In this document: one piece after another, positions 9,110 to 19,273 of the stretch
Position numbering within the stretch: the first letter of the stretch is position 1
How the letters are laid out: the number at the start of each line of letters is the position of its first letter
Origin: Gordonia otitidis NBRC 100426
GTDB lineage: Bacteria; Actinomycetota; Actinomycetes; Mycobacteriales; Mycobacteriaceae
NCBI RefSeq assembly: GCF_000248075.1
Contig: NZ_BAFB01000076.1
Location: forward strand, 18,121 to 82,120
DNA: 64,000 nt
Direction: 5' to 3'
Notes under the pieces: model-generated
The model's database searches: none
The model's input: only the letters and a program-made list of their open reading frames with translations
Told to the model about the DNA's origin: nothing
Program-made: the position numbers and the translations under genes

Positions 9110-12100
9110 ATGGCCCGATCCACTGCAGTTCAGGGCGAGGCGGCCACGGCCCTGCTGAACATCGGCAAATTCTTCACCCGCTGGGACGAAACCTCCGACG
9201 GGAGAGTCGTTTTCCGCGAGGGCGGCCGTGCCGGAGACATCTTCTACCGTGATCGGTGGAACCACGACAAGATCGTGCGATCAACCCACGGGGTCAACTG
9301 CACCGGGTCGTGCTCATGGAAGGTGTACGTCAAGGACGGCATCATCACCTGGGAAACCCAGGAAACCGACTACCCAACTGTCGGCCCAGACCGACCGGAG
9401 TACGAACCGCGCGGTTGTCCCAGGGGCGCTGCCTTCTCGTGGTACACCTACTCGCCCACCCGGGTGCGATACCCGTACGCCCGCGGGGTGCTCGTCGAGA
9501 TGTTCCGCGAGGCGAAGGCCAAGACCGGCGACCCGGTGCTGGCGTGGGCCGACATCGTCGGAGATCCGTTGCGGCGCAAGTCCTACCAACAGGCACGTGG
9601 CAAGGGCGGCCTGGTGCGGGTGAGCTGGGAGGAGGCCATCGAGATGGCCGCCGCCGCACACGTGCACACCATCAAGACCTACGGGCCGGACCGGTGTTCG
9701 GGCTTTTCGCCGATTCCCGCGATGTCGATGGTCTCGCACTGCGTCGGCACCCGCTTCATCCAGTTGATCGGCGGGGTGATGACCTCGTTCTACGACTGGT
9801 ACGCCGACCTGCCCGTCGCCAGTCCGCAGGTGTTCGGCGATCAGACCGACGTCCCGGAGTCGGGCGACTGGTGGGATGCGTCGTATCTGATGATGTGGGG
9901 TTCGAACGTCCCGGTCACCCGAACCCCAGACGCCCACTGGATGGCGGAAGTCCGATATCGCGGGACGAAAGTGGTGGCGGTCAGTCCCGACTACGCCGAC
10001 AACACCAAGTTCGCCGACGAGTGGCTGCCCGCGCAGGCCGGTACCGACGCCGCGCTGGCCATGGCGATGGGCCACGTGATTCTGTCGGAGTTCTTCGTCG
10101 CCCGATCCACCCCGTTCTTCGAGAAGTACGTGCGCTCCTACACAGACCTGCCATTCCTGATCCATCTCGACGAACACGAACACGGCCTCGTTCCCGGCAA
10201 GTTCCTCACCGCAGACGAACTGACCCCGGTCGAACCGACCGCGAGCGACGTCGAACCCGATCCCGATGCTGTCTGGAAGACCGTCGTTCTCGACGAACAC
10301 ACCGGTCGCCCGGCGGTCCCGAACGGGTCCCTGGGCTTCCGGCGCTCGACCACGGGCGAGGGCAGGTGGAATCTCGAGCTCGACGGGATAGCGCCCGCAC
10401 TCAGCCTCTACGGACGCCCGGAAGCGGGGCTCGCCGAGATCGCTCTACCCGCATTCGACAGCCCGGACGGGAGCGGTTCGGTACTGCGTCGCGGGGTACC
10501 GACCGCTGTCGTCGACGGCCACCTCGTCACCACCGTCTACGACCTGATGCTCGCCCAATACGGAGTACGCCGCGATGGCATGCCCGGCGAGTGGCCGTCC
10601 GGGTACGACGATGCGATAACGCCCTACACACCTGCCTGGCAGGCTGAGATCACCAGCGTGCCCGCCGAGGCCGCGATCCGGATCGCACGGGAATTCGCCA
10701 CCAATTCCGTCGATTCGGGTGGCCGGTCGATGATCATCATGGGCGCCGGTATCTGTCAGTGGTTCCACGGCGACGCGACCTACCGCGCCATCCTGTCACT
10801 ACTGATCCTGACCGGTTGCATGGGCCGCAACGGCGGCGGCTGGGCCCACTATGTGGGGCAGGAGAAGTGCCGGCCCATCACCGGCTGGATGTCGCTGGCC
10901 AACGGCCTCGACTGGAGCCGCCCACCGCGCACCATGACCGGGACGTCGTACTGGTACATGCATACCGACCAGTGGCGTAACGACGGCTATTCTGCTGCGT
11001 CACTGGCATCCCCACTCTCCCGCGGGACACTCGATCACCAACACACCGCGGACGCCATCGCCCAGTCGGCCCGACTCGGGTGGATGCCGTTCTATCCGCA
11101 GTTCGACCGCAATCCGCTCGACGTCGCCGAAGACGCCCGCGACGCGGTCCAGCGTGGCGACGCGGAATCCGCGTCGAACTATGTGGCGCAGCACCTTTCC
11201 GACGGTTCCCTGACACCGTCGATCAGCGATGTCGACGCACCGGAGAACTGGCCACGCACGCTCATCCTGTGGCGGTCGAACCTCATGGGGTCGTCGGCGA
11301 AGGGCAATGAGTACTTCCTGCGAAACCTCCTCGGCACCCACAACAACGTGATGGGAACCGAATCACCGGATATCCCACGCCCCAACGATGTTCGGTGGCA
11401 CGAGAATGCGCCGGAGGGCAAACTCGATCTCCTCCTGTCGGCAGATTTCCGGATGACGTCGACGACCCTTCTCTCCGACATCGTCCTACCCGCGGCTACG
11501 TGGTACGAGAAGAACGACCTGTCGTCGACAGACATGCATCCCTTCGTCCATGCGTTCTCTCCCGCCATCGACCCGCCGTGGGAGGCCAAGACCGATTTCG
11601 ATCTCTTCCACCTGCTCGCGGTCGAACTGTCCGAGCAGGCGAAGACCCACCTCGGTGTGCGCCACGATCTCGTCGCCACTCCGATGCAGCACGACACCCC
11701 GGGAGAAACCGCACAACCCAAGGGCACCGTCGACGACTGGGCGACGTCGACGTCGCCCGGACGACCGGGAGTCAACATGCCGTCGTTCACGGTGGTCGAA
11801 CGCGACTACACCGCGATCGCCGAGAAACTCGCCTCCGTCGGGCCACTGGCCGACACACTCGGCTTCGCCAACAAGGGCGTCACCTTCGACATCGCAGAGC
11901 AGTCACGGCGCCTCGCGGATCGCAACGGGGTCATGCTCGGGGGCGCCGGCGACGGCAGGCCCGCGATCGACACGGATGCCAAGATGGCCGACGCGATCCT
12001 GATGTTCTCGGGCACCACCAACGGGGCTCTGGCCGTCAACGGCTTCGAGAAGCTCCAGAAGCGAGTCGGCACGACGCTCGTCGACCTCGCCGCGGGCAAC

Positions 12101-12835
12101 GCCGACAAGCAGATCACCTTCGCCGACACCCAGCAGGCACCGGTCCCGGTGTTCACCTCGTCGGAATGGTCCGGCTCCGAGACGGGCGGCAGACGCTACG
12201 CCCCGTTCACGGTGAACATCGAGCGGCTCAAGCCGTTTCACACATTGACCGGACGTATGCACTTCTATCTCGACCACGACTGGATGATCGACCTCGGTGA
12301 GTCGCTACCCGTGTACCGCCCGCCGTTGGACATGCACCGATTGTTCGGTGAGCCCAGGCTCGGACCAGACGGGTCGCAGCAGATCACCGTGAGATACCTG
12401 ACGCCACACTCGAAGTGGTCCATCCACTCCGAGTACCAGGACAACCTCCTGATGCTCTCGCTGTCGCGGGGTGGCCCCACAGCGTGGCTGAGCCCGTCGG
12501 ATGCCGCGGCCATCGATGTTCACGACAACGAGTGGATCGAATGTGTGAACGCCAACGGCGTCGTGGTGTGCAGGGCGATCGTCAGCCATCGGATGCCCGC
12601 CGGTGTCGTCTACGTCCACCATGCGCAGGAGCGCACGATCGACGTCCCGAAATCGGAGGCGACGGGCCGTCGCGGCGGAATGCACAACTCCGCCACCCGA
12701 CTTCTGGTCAAACCCACTCATCTGATCGGCGGCTACGCCCAATTGTCTTACGCATTCAACTATTTCGGCCCCGCGGGAAATCAGCGTGACATGGTGTCGA
12801 CGATACGCAAGCGCAGCCAGGAGGTGACGTACTGA
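9110..12835 (+). CDS. narG: Respiratory nitrate reductase alpha subunit
   Basis: This 1241-residue protein is the catalytic, Mo-bisMGD subunit of membrane-bound nitrate reductase (nitrate + quinol to nitrite). The FS0 iron-sulfur ligands appear as HGVNCTGSCSW (His-x3-Cys-x3-Cys) with the fourth ligand in YEPRGCPRG. The Mo-coordinating Asp is in SFYDWYADLP, followed by TDVPESGDWW and WGSNVPVTRTPDAH. The length matches the family. It begins the narGHJI operon and overlaps narH by one base (TGATG). No NarK or Nar regulator is visible nearby. Confidence 0.97.
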   Translation: MARSTAVQGEAATALLNIGKFFTRWDETSDGRVVFREGGRAGDIFYRDRWNHDKIVRSTHGVNCTGSCSWKVYVKDGIITWETQETDYPTVGPDRPEYEPRGCPRGAAFSWYTYSPTRVRYPYARGVLVEMFREAKAKTGDPVLAWADIVGDPLRRKSYQQARGKGGLVRVSWEEAIEMAAAAHVHTIKTYGPDRCSGFSPIPAMSMVSHCVGTRFIQLIGGVMTSFYDWYADLPVASPQVFGDQTDVPESGDWWDASYLMMWGSNVPVTRTPDAHWMAEVRYRGTKVVAVSPDYADNTKFADEWLPAQAGTDAALAMAMGHVILSEFFVARSTPFFEKYVRSYTDLPFLIHLDEHEHGLVPGKFLTADELTPVEPTASDVEPDPDAVWKTVVLDEHTGRPAVPNGSLGFRRSTTGEGRWNLELDGIAPALSLYGRPEAGLAEIALPAFDSPDGSGSVLRRGVPTAVVDGHLVTTVYDLMLAQYGVRRDGMPGEWPSGYDDAITPYTPAWQAEITSVPAEAAIRIAREFATNSVDSGGRSMIIMGAGICQWFHGDATYRAILSLLILTGCMGRNGGGWAHYVGQEKCRPITGWMSLANGLDWSRPPRTMTGTSYWYMHTDQWRNDGYSAASLASPLSRGTLDHQHTADAIAQSARLGWMPFYPQFDRNPLDVAEDARDAVQRGDAESASNYVAQHLSDGSLTPSISDVDAPENWPRTLILWRSNLMGSSAKGNEYFLRNLLGTHNNVMGTESPDIPRPNDVRWHENAPEGKLDLLLSADFRMTSTTLLSDIVLPAATWYEKNDLSSTDMHPFVHAFSPAIDPPWEAKTDFDLFHLLAVELSEQAKTHLGVRHDLVATPMQHDTPGETAQPKGTVDDWATSTSPGRPGVNMPSFTVVERDYTAIAEKLASVGPLADTLGFANKGVTFDIAEQSRRLADRNGVMLGGAGDGRPAIDTDAKMADAILMFSGTTNGALAVNGFEKLQKRVGTTLVDLAAGNADKQITFADTQQAPVPVFTSSEWSGSETGGRRYAPFTVNIERLKPFHTLTGRMHFYLDHDWMIDLGESLPVYRPPLDMHRLFGEPRLGPDGSQQITVRYLTPHSKWSIHSEYQDNLLMLSLSRGGPTAWLSPSDAAAIDVHDNEWIECVNANGVVVCRAIVSHRMPAGVVYVHHAQERTIDVPKSEATGRRGGMHNSATRLLVKPTHLIGGYAQLSYAFNYFGPAGNQRDMVSTIRKRSQEVTY

Positions 12836-14574
12836 TGCGGGTCATGGCACAGGTCGGCATGGTGATGAACCTCGACAAGTGTATCGGCTGCCACACCTGT
12901 TCGGTCACGTGCAAACAGGCGTGGACCAATCGGGCCGGCACCGAGTACGTCTGGTTCAACAACGTCGAAACGCGTCCGGGACAAGGCTATCCGCGACGCT
13001 ACGAGGATCAGGAGAAGTGGCGCGGCGGGTGGCATCTGAACAACAAGGGAAAGCTGCGGCTGCGCACGGGCGGCCGGATGCAGAAGTTGTTGACGCTCTT
13101 CGCGAGTCCCGTTCAGCCGACCATCTACGACTACTACGAGCCCTGGACCTACGACTACCAGATGCTCATCGACGCCCCGCTCGGCGACGACTTCCCCGTC
13201 GCACGCCCGAAATCGCTGCTGACCGGAGACGACACGAAGGTCACCTGGTCGGCGAACTGGGACGACGACCTCGGCGGTGCACCGGAACTCGGCGAACTCG
13301 ACCCTATCGTCGAGAAGCTACGCCGCGAGGCCGAGGATGCGGTCACCTTCAGCTTCGAGCAGACCTTCATGTTCTATCTGCCCCGGATCTGCGAACACTG
13401 CCTCAACCCCTCCTGCATGGCGTCGTGTCCGTCCGGGGCGATCTACAAGCGCAGCGAGGACGGGATCGTCCTCGTCGACCAGGATCGCTGTCGCGGCTGG
13501 CGTCAATGCGTCACGGGTTGTCCGTACAAGAAGATCTACTTCAACCACCGCACCGGCAAGGCAGAGAAGTGCACACTCTGCTATCCGCGGATCGAGGTCG
13601 GTCAACCGACCGTGTGCTCGGAGACATGCGTCGGACGGCTGCGCTACCTGGGACTGTTCCTCTACGACGTCGACGCGGTCACCGCGGCAGCCTCCACACC
13701 GGACGACACCGACCTCTACGAAGCGCAACTCGATCTCCTGCTCGACCCGAACGATCCCGAGGTGATCGCCGGAGCGCGGGCGGAGGGCATCCCCGAGGAC
13801 TGGCTCGACGCTGCACGTCGTTCTCCGATCTACGCGCTGGCCAAGGAGTTTCGGGTGGCACTTCCCCTGCACCCGGAGTATCGGACGATGCCGATGGTCT
13901 GGTACGTCCCGCCACTGTCGCCCATCGTCGACCTGCTCAGCGGGCAGGGTCACGATGCTGAAGACGCCGGCACACTCTTCGGTGCGATCGACGCCTTACG
14001 CATTCCGGTGGAGTACCTCGCCGAGTTGTTCAGTGCGGGCGACACAGCGGTCATCGACTCGGTGCTCCGCAAACTCGCCGCGATGCGTTCCTACATGCGC
14101 GACGTCACGCTCGGCCGGGAACCGAACGCCGACATCCCCGCCTCCGTCGGAATGACCGAGGAGCAGGTCTACGAGATGTATCGGCTCATGGCGCTCGCGA
14201 AATATGATGAGCGGTACGTCATTCCGACGGCTCATGTCGAACAGGCTGCCCAACTCGACGAGATGGCGTGCTCCCTCGACTACGAGGACGGGCCGGGCAT
14301 GTACGAGTCCGGTGCCTTCGGCGAAGCGAGCGGAACACCCACGCCGGTCTCGGTCGAAACCTTCCACGCGCTCAAACAACGCCAGACCAGCGATACCGCG
14401 GCCAACTCGCACCGACTGGCCAACCGGACGAACCTGCTCAACTGGGACGGCAACGGATCACCGGTCGGGTTGTTCCCGGAGCGGGCGACACCGGACTCCA
14501 CGCAGGCACAACGCACGCAGACAAGCCATCCGACGGCAGCACCCACGTCGCCCGACCCGCAGGCGTCGTCGTGA
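12835..14574 (+). CDS. narH: Respiratory nitrate reductase beta subunit
   Basis: This 579-residue iron-sulfur protein carries electrons from NarI to NarG. Four Cys clusters are visible: CIGCHTCSVTCKQ near the N-terminus, CEHCLNPSCMASCPSG, CRGWRQCVTGCPYKK (Trp in place of one Cys, the mark of the 3Fe-4S cluster) and CTLCYPRIEVGQPTVCSETC. The C-terminal 60 or so residues are a low-complexity Thr/Pro/Ser tail not needed for the fold. The start overlaps the narG stop, and the stop overlaps the narJ start by 4 bases. Confidence 0.97.
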   Translation: MRVMAQVGMVMNLDKCIGCHTCSVTCKQAWTNRAGTEYVWFNNVETRPGQGYPRRYEDQEKWRGGWHLNNKGKLRLRTGGRMQKLLTLFASPVQPTIYDYYEPWTYDYQMLIDAPLGDDFPVARPKSLLTGDDTKVTWSANWDDDLGGAPELGELDPIVEKLRREAEDAVTFSFEQTFMFYLPRICEHCLNPSCMASCPSGAIYKRSEDGIVLVDQDRCRGWRQCVTGCPYKKIYFNHRTGKAEKCTLCYPRIEVGQPTVCSETCVGRLRYLGLFLYDVDAVTAAASTPDDTDLYEAQLDLLLDPNDPEVIAGARAEGIPEDWLDAARRSPIYALAKEFRVALPLHPEYRTMPMVWYVPPLSPIVDLLSGQGHDAEDAGTLFGAIDALRIPVEYLAELFSAGDTAVIDSVLRKLAAMRSYMRDVTLGREPNADIPASVGMTEEQVYEMYRLMALAKYDERYVIPTAHVEQAAQLDEMACSLDYEDGPGMYESGAFGEASGTPTPVSVETFHALKQRQTSDTAANSHRLANRTNLLNWDGNGSPVGLFPERATPDSTQAQRTQTSHPTAAPTSPDPQASS

Positions 14575-15281
14575 AGTGGCCGCGCCGCTCGACGTCGGCA
14601 GATCATCGAGTCGCATGGTTGACGGCATCGTGGTGTCTCGAGTACCCCGACGAGACGCTTCTCGGCCGAATCCCACTGGTAGGCAGTGCACTCGACGAAC
14701 AAACCGATCACCCATCGATCCGAGGACTCCTGCGCTTCCTCGACCATCTCGGATCATCGACACTGGGCGAACTGATCGACGACTACGTCGACACCTTCGA
14801 TCTCTCCCGAAAACAAACTCTCTACCTGTCGTACTGGACCGATGGCGACACCCGACGCCGCGGCAGCGCGCTCGGCGAGTTCAAGACGCTGTATCGCGAC
14901 AGCGGCCACCTCGTCGACCTGCATGGTGAGTTGCCCGATCACCTGCCGATCGTGCTGGAGTTCGCCGCGCGCGTCGACCCCGCCGCGGGAGCGCGGGTAC
15001 TCGAGAAGTACCGGCCCGCCCTCGAGTTGATCCGATTCGCACTGCAGGACCGCCGTTCCCCGTACACCGATGTCCTTGCCGCCATCTGTTCGACGCTGCC
15101 GGGTGAGTCACCCGCCGATCAACGCGCCGCGCGCGCTCTCACCCCGGCGCTGGGCGTCGAGAGCGTCGGCCTCGAGCCGTTCGATCCGCGCCTGCTCCCC
15201 CTGTCGACGACGGCCCAGACCCCGATGCCACAGTCCCCGATGCCCTCGATCCCGATGCGTCAGACCCCCGAGATGAGGTGA
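14571..15281 (+). CDS. narJ: Nitrate reductase molybdenum-cofactor assembly chaperone
   Basis: This 236-residue protein belongs to the NarJ/TorD-type chaperones that hold apo-NarG while the Mo cofactor is inserted. The segments WCLEYPDETLLGRIP, DYVDTFDLSRKQTLYLSYW and GELPDHLPIVLEFAA are typical. The GTG start at 14571 overlaps the narH stop (GTGA). A longer frame upstream lies inside narH and is rejected. The last 30 residues contain a short repeat of Pro-Met pairs (TPMPQSPMPSIPMRQTP), a feature I have not seen in standard NarJ. Confidence 0.92.
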   Translation: MKWPRRSTSADHRVAWLTASWCLEYPDETLLGRIPLVGSALDEQTDHPSIRGLLRFLDHLGSSTLGELIDDYVDTFDLSRKQTLYLSYWTDGDTRRRGSALGEFKTLYRDSGHLVDLHGELPDHLPIVLEFAARVDPAAGARVLEKYRPALELIRFALQDRRSPYTDVLAAICSTLPGESPADQRAARALTPALGVESVGLEPFDPRLLPLSTTAQTPMPQSPMPSIPMRQTPEMR

Positions 15282-16036
15282 TGGAGATGGACATCTTCCT
15301 GTGGGGCGTACTGCCCTATCTCGTGCTGCTCATACTCATCGGCGGCACGATCTGGCGCTACCGCTACGACAAGTTCGGCTGGACGACGCGCTCGTCGGAG
15401 CTCTACGAGTCACGCCTGCTACGCATCGCGTCGCCGATGTTCCACTACGGGATCCTGGTGGTGATCATCGGGCACGCCATCGGACTGGCGATCCCGCAGT
15501 CATGGACCGATGCGCTGGGCGTCTCGGAAACGATGTACCACTGGGGCGCAGGCTTTTTCGGGGTCCTCGCTGCGGCGGCGACACTACTCGGCGTCGGCCT
15601 GCTCATCTACCGCCGCCGCACCACGGGGCCGGTGTACATGGCGACGACCCGCAACGACAAGCTGATGTACCTGGTGCTTGTGTGCGCGTTGATCGCGGGC
15701 ACCTACATCACCGTCGTCGGAGCGGTCGATCCGCGCGGTCCCGGCGTGAACTACCGGCAGACCGTCTCACCGTGGTTCCGCTCGATCTTCATACTGCAAC
15801 CGGACATTCGCGCGATGGACGCGGCACCGCTGCGATTCCACGTCCACGTGCTCATCGGCTTGACGTTGTTCGCGCTCGTGCCGTTCACGCGCCTCGTCCA
15901 CATGTTCACCGCACCCGTGCACTATCTGTTCCGGCCCTACATCGTCTACCGCAGCCGCGACCGGCTGCCCGCACCGGGCGACCGACCGACGCGACGCGGG
16001 TGGCAACCGGTCGGCGTCAAAGACCGCGACCGATAG
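15281..16036 (+). CDS. narI: Respiratory nitrate reductase gamma subunit (cytochrome b)
   Basis: This roughly 251-residue membrane protein has five hydrophobic segments and carries the two b hemes that oxidise quinol. Candidate heme-ligand histidines are in MFHYGILVVIIGHAIG and in RFHVHVLIG...FTRLVHMF. Starts are possible at GTG 15278, ATG 15281 or ATG 15287. The last has GAGG at 8 bases and gives MDIFLWGVLPYLVLL. All overlap or abut the narJ stop. It ends the nar operon; no clear terminator follows. Confidence 0.95.
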   Translation: MEMDIFLWGVLPYLVLLILIGGTIWRYRYDKFGWTTRSSELYESRLLRIASPMFHYGILVVIIGHAIGLAIPQSWTDALGVSETMYHWGAGFFGVLAAAATLLGVGLLIYRRRTTGPVYMATTRNDKLMYLVLVCALIAGTYITVVGAVDPRGPGVNYRQTVSPWFRSIFILQPDIRAMDAAPLRFHVHVLIGLTLFALVPFTRLVHMFTAPVHYLFRPYIVYRSRDRLPAPGDRPTRRGWQPVGVKDRDR

Positions 16037-16140
16037 GCGACGCGCCGCGCAGAGCGTGGGCACCGAGGATCGTCACCGATCAGCGTTGGACGCTTCACCG
16101 ATTTCGTCTCACCCCTCCAGTGAACACTTGTACCCCTGCC

Positions 16141-16153
16141 TAACGGTAAGTTA
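16141..16153. promoter_or_regulatory. Palindrome upstream of the lipase gene
   Basis: TAAC-GGTAA-GTTA is a perfect 4-bp inverted repeat with a 5-base centre, about 75 bases upstream of the lipase start. It lies in the 192-base gap between narI and the lipase gene. It could be an operator, but the arms are short. Confidence 0.25.
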
Positions 16154-16228
16154 CGGTTCCCGAAGACCGTGGCGTGAATCACTCATAATCTCGAGCCACG
16201 GTGATCTCACAGTTTGAGGGGACTGCAC

Positions 16229-17338
16229 TTGTCTACGACCACATCAGTGAAGACGCCCGCGATTCGACGCGGATGGGCCCGTCGGCTGGCCGTCAGCGCC
16301 GCAGCAGCCGCACTCGGCGTCGGCCTCACTGCCGCTCTGGCCGGTCCTGCCGCTGCTGCCGATCAGCAGCAACAACTCGCCGACGAGATCGCCGCGGGCG
16401 CGAAGAAGCCTGTCGTCGCGGCGAATATCTACAAGGGCGCGAGCTCGTCGTCGATCCCCACCGGCAACGGGCCCGCTCAACAGAGCTTTCTCGCCGCATT
16501 CGGCTACGGGGTGTTCTCCCCGAATACCGCTCCACCGGGCGCAAACGACTGGAACTGCAAGCCCACCGAGGGCAAGGAGCCCGTGGTACTGGTTCACGGC
16601 ACCTGGGAGAACTCCTATGACAACTGGGCGATGATCTCCCCCGAACTCAAGAAAGCCGGCTACTGCGTCTATGCCATGAACTACGGAATCGCAGCGCCAC
16701 TGGCGGGCGGCGGCGTCGGCCCTGTCCTGCCCGGCCGCTTCGGCACCGGTGACATCACGAAGTCGGCCGCACAGATCGGCGGATTCGTCGACAAGGTCCG
16801 TGCGGCAACGGGTTCGGAGAAGGTCAACATGGTGGGTCACTCGCAAGGCGGCGTCGTCGCACGTCAGTTCATCCGCTACAACAATGGCGCGTCGAAGGTC
16901 GACCACCTGGTGACCCTGGGTGCGACCAACAACGGCACCACCCTGATCGGCATCGGCGCGCTCGGTAGAACCATCAACAACCTCGGTATCGACGTCCTCG
17001 GGCCCGTCGCGCTACTCGTCGGATCGTCAGGCATTCAGCAGGTCTACGACTCCGAGTTCATCAAGCATCTCAACGCAGGCGGCAAATACGCGATCGGCGA
17101 CGTGCAGTACACCATCCTCGGCACCCGCTACGACGAGGTGACGACACCCTTCGATTCGACGTTCTTCCCGCGTGGAACCAAGAACACCCGAAATATCGTG
17201 CTGCAGAACGGCTGTGAACAGGATGCCTCCGACCACGTCTCGATGAGCTACTCGCCGCGCGCGGTGTCTATCATCAAGAACGCACTCGATCCGTCGTCGA
17301 AGATCGTGTGTGCCCCCAACGCCTGGGCGATCGGCTGA
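16229..17338 (+). CDS. Secreted lipase/esterase, alpha/beta hydrolase (class 2 lipase-like)
   Basis: This 369-residue protein has a Sec-type signal peptide: basic RRGWARR, then a hydrophobic Ala-rich stretch ending AGPAAAA. The hydrolase core has the oxyanion strand PVVLVHGTWENSYDNW and the nucleophile elbow GHSQGG. A plausible Asp is in GTRYDEVTTPF and a His in DASDHVSM. Such proteins hydrolyse acylglycerols outside the cell. The TTG at 16229 is chosen because GAGGGG lies 6-7 bases before it; an upstream in-frame TTG at 16214 has no such site. It converges on kdc with a shared hairpin between them. Confidence 0.87.
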   Translation: MSTTTSVKTPAIRRGWARRLAVSAAAAALGVGLTAALAGPAAAADQQQQLADEIAAGAKKPVVAANIYKGASSSSIPTGNGPAQQSFLAAFGYGVFSPNTAPPGANDWNCKPTEGKEPVVLVHGTWENSYDNWAMISPELKKAGYCVYAMNYGIAAPLAGGGVGPVLPGRFGTGDITKSAAQIGGFVDKVRAATGSEKVNMVGHSQGGVVARQFIRYNNGASKVDHLVTLGATNNGTTLIGIGALGRTINNLGIDVLGPVALLVGSSGIQQVYDSEFIKHLNAGGKYAIGDVQYTILGTRYDEVTTPFDSTFFPRGTKNTRNIVLQNGCEQDASDHVSMSYSPRAVSIIKNALDPSSKIVCAPNAWAIG

Positions 17339-17392
17339 CCCCAGCCGCTGTCCGACGATGTCGTCGGTTCTCGAGGTCACACGCGCAACCAG

Positions 17393-17425
17393 ACAGTCCC
17401 GCGGCCGGCGTGGCCGCGGGACTGT
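17393..17425. terminator. Bidirectional terminator hairpin between lipase gene and kdc
   Basis: Arms ACAGTCCCGCGGCC and GGCCGCGGGACTGT form a perfect 14-bp stem with loop GGCGT. It lies 55 bases after the lipase stop and 14 bases from the kdc stop, so it can serve both convergent genes. Confidence 0.8.
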
Positions 17426-17438
17426 TCAGGGCGTCCGG

Positions 17439-19121
17439 TCAGCCGACGTTCGCGGTAACCGCGGCCGACGCAATGGCCGTCAGTGTGGGTGGGACGTCGA
17501 GTTCGGCGGTGACGGCCTCGATGAGGGTGAGGCGATCGGGATTCCCGGCGGCCCGGGCCAGGGCGGCGTCGAGTTCAGCCCGTGTCGTGACGAACTCGGT
17601 GGTGACGAGACCACTGGTCCCGCCGAGCACGTAAGGAAGTTGCGTCCACACCCACTGCGCGATGTCGTTGTAGCGCTTGGTCGGTCCGTGGATCGCCCGC
17701 TCCACCGTGTATCCGTTGTTGTTGACGACAACGATGACCGCGGGCACGGCGTTGCGGATCACTGTGCCCAACTCTGCGGCGGTCATCTGCGCCGCGCCGT
17801 CGCCGATGAGGAGGACCGGTCGACGTTCGGGCGCGGCCAGGGCGGCACCGAGCAGCGCGGGCAGCGTATAGCCGATCGAGGCCCAGAGCGGTTGACCCAT
17901 GAACACCGCACCGTGCGGAAGTCGTTCCGAGGCCAGACCGTAGAAGCTCGTGCCCTGTTCGGCGAGGACGATGTCCGACGACGTCACCGCCGCCGCGACA
18001 CCGTGCCACAACGCCTCCTGCGTCAGTGCCCCTCCCTTTGACTGGTCACGGATCCGGCGATGCGCGCACATCGACTGCCCTCCGACAGGCTCGGCCGCGA
18101 CGACGAGTTCCGCCAGGGTTTCGAGCGCATCGTGCATCTCGACGCGGTCGAACACTTCTCCGGCGACAACTGCGGTGTGCGGTTGCAGATCGATCCTCGC
18201 GTTCGCATCGAGATGTTGACTGAAGTACCCCGACACCAGATCCGTGAACGAGACGCCTGCGGTGATCAGCACCGGCGCGTTCTCCACGGCTCGGCGAACC
18301 TCCGGTCGGCTCGCCTCCCCGACGTAGATGCCGAGGTAGCCGGGAGCCGACTCGTCGACGACCCGTCGCCCCCACAGCAACGAAGAGTACTGGAGCCCAC
18401 CGACTTTGATCAGTCTGTCGAGGGCTTCCTGCGCGCCCGACCGGTGCACGAAGATGTCGGCGAGCACTACTGGGGAGTGATCGTCGAGCAGTCGGCGCGC
18501 CGCGGCGGCGAAGGGTCGCAGAGCATTCGGATCGGTGCACATCGACCGCACGGCGAGCGATCCCGACGGCCGGACGCAGATCGCCTCGGCCACGTCCGCG
18601 GGCAACGAGAGGTAGCCCGGCCTGCTGGTCACGATCATCTCCGACAGCACCCGGTCGATCTCGGCCGCTGCCGTGTCGGGAGTGAGGACGGCCTGCGCCA
18701 CGGTGACTTCGGCCGACATCCGGACCATATGGTCGAAGTCGCCGTCGCCGAGGGAGTGATGTGTCGGGCGGCCTGAAGACTGCACGAACTCCGTCGGCGA
18801 GCCGACGATGTGGAGCACCGGCACGAACTCGGCGTACGACCCCGCGATCGCGTTCACGGCACTGAGCTCGCCGACACCGAAGGTCGTCGAGACCACCCCG
18901 AACCCACGCATCCGTGCATAACCGTCGGCCGCGTAGCCTGCGCCCAGCTCATTGGCGGTGCCCACCCACCTCATGTCGCTGCGCTCGTCGACGTGATCGA
19001 GGAACCCGAGGGTGAAGTCGCCGGGTACTCCGAAGACCGTGTCGACGTCGAGCTCCGCGAGTCGATCGAGCAGATAGTCGGCAACGGTGTACCGAGTTGT
19101 GTGCGAGTCGGTGTAGTTCAT
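17439..19121 (-). CDS. kdc: Thiamine-diphosphate-dependent alpha-keto acid decarboxylase
   Basis: This 560-residue protein has the three-domain pyruvate-decarboxylase fold. The N-terminal pyrimidine domain shows VFGVPGDFTLGFLDH and the catalytic Glu in GTANELGAGYAADGYAR, plus the HH pair of decarboxylases (PTHHSLGDGDFDH). The C-terminal domain has the ThDP/Mg motif GDGAAQMTAAELGT...VVVNNNGYT. It should convert branched-chain or aromatic 2-keto acids to aldehydes and CO2. The length equals what I recall for mycobacterial Kdc. GGAGG lies 8 bases before the ATG. It is monocistronic with a long upstream region. Confidence 0.88.
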   Translation of the reverse strand: MNYTDSHTTRYTVADYLLDRLAELDVDTVFGVPGDFTLGFLDHVDERSDMRWVGTANELGAGYAADGYARMRGFGVVSTTFGVGELSAVNAIAGSYAEFVPVLHIVGSPTEFVQSSGRPTHHSLGDGDFDHMVRMSAEVTVAQAVLTPDTAAAEIDRVLSEMIVTSRPGYLSLPADVAEAICVRPSGSLAVRSMCTDPNALRPFAAAARRLLDDHSPVVLADIFVHRSGAQEALDRLIKVGGLQYSSLLWGRRVVDESAPGYLGIYVGEASRPEVRRAVENAPVLITAGVSFTDLVSGYFSQHLDANARIDLQPHTAVVAGEVFDRVEMHDALETLAELVVAAEPVGGQSMCAHRRIRDQSKGGALTQEALWHGVAAAVTSSDIVLAEQGTSFYGLASERLPHGAVFMGQPLWASIGYTLPALLGAALAAPERRPVLLIGDGAAQMTAAELGTVIRNAVPAVIVVVNNNGYTVERAIHGPTKRYNDIAQWVWTQLPYVLGGTSGLVTTEFVTTRAELDAALARAAGNPDRLTLIEAVTAELDVPPTLTAIASAAVTANVG

Positions 19122-19273
19122 GGTCGTGTCCTCCGTCTTCGGCCCCGGTCACCCCGGTTGGGCTCGCCGTGAGGGGCTGACGATGAGTCTTCGCTCACCG
19201 GGCCGGCCCGAGGATCGCACGATCAGGCGATACACCGGGTGACCGTTGCATCCCCCTATCGGCGGACGCGCGA

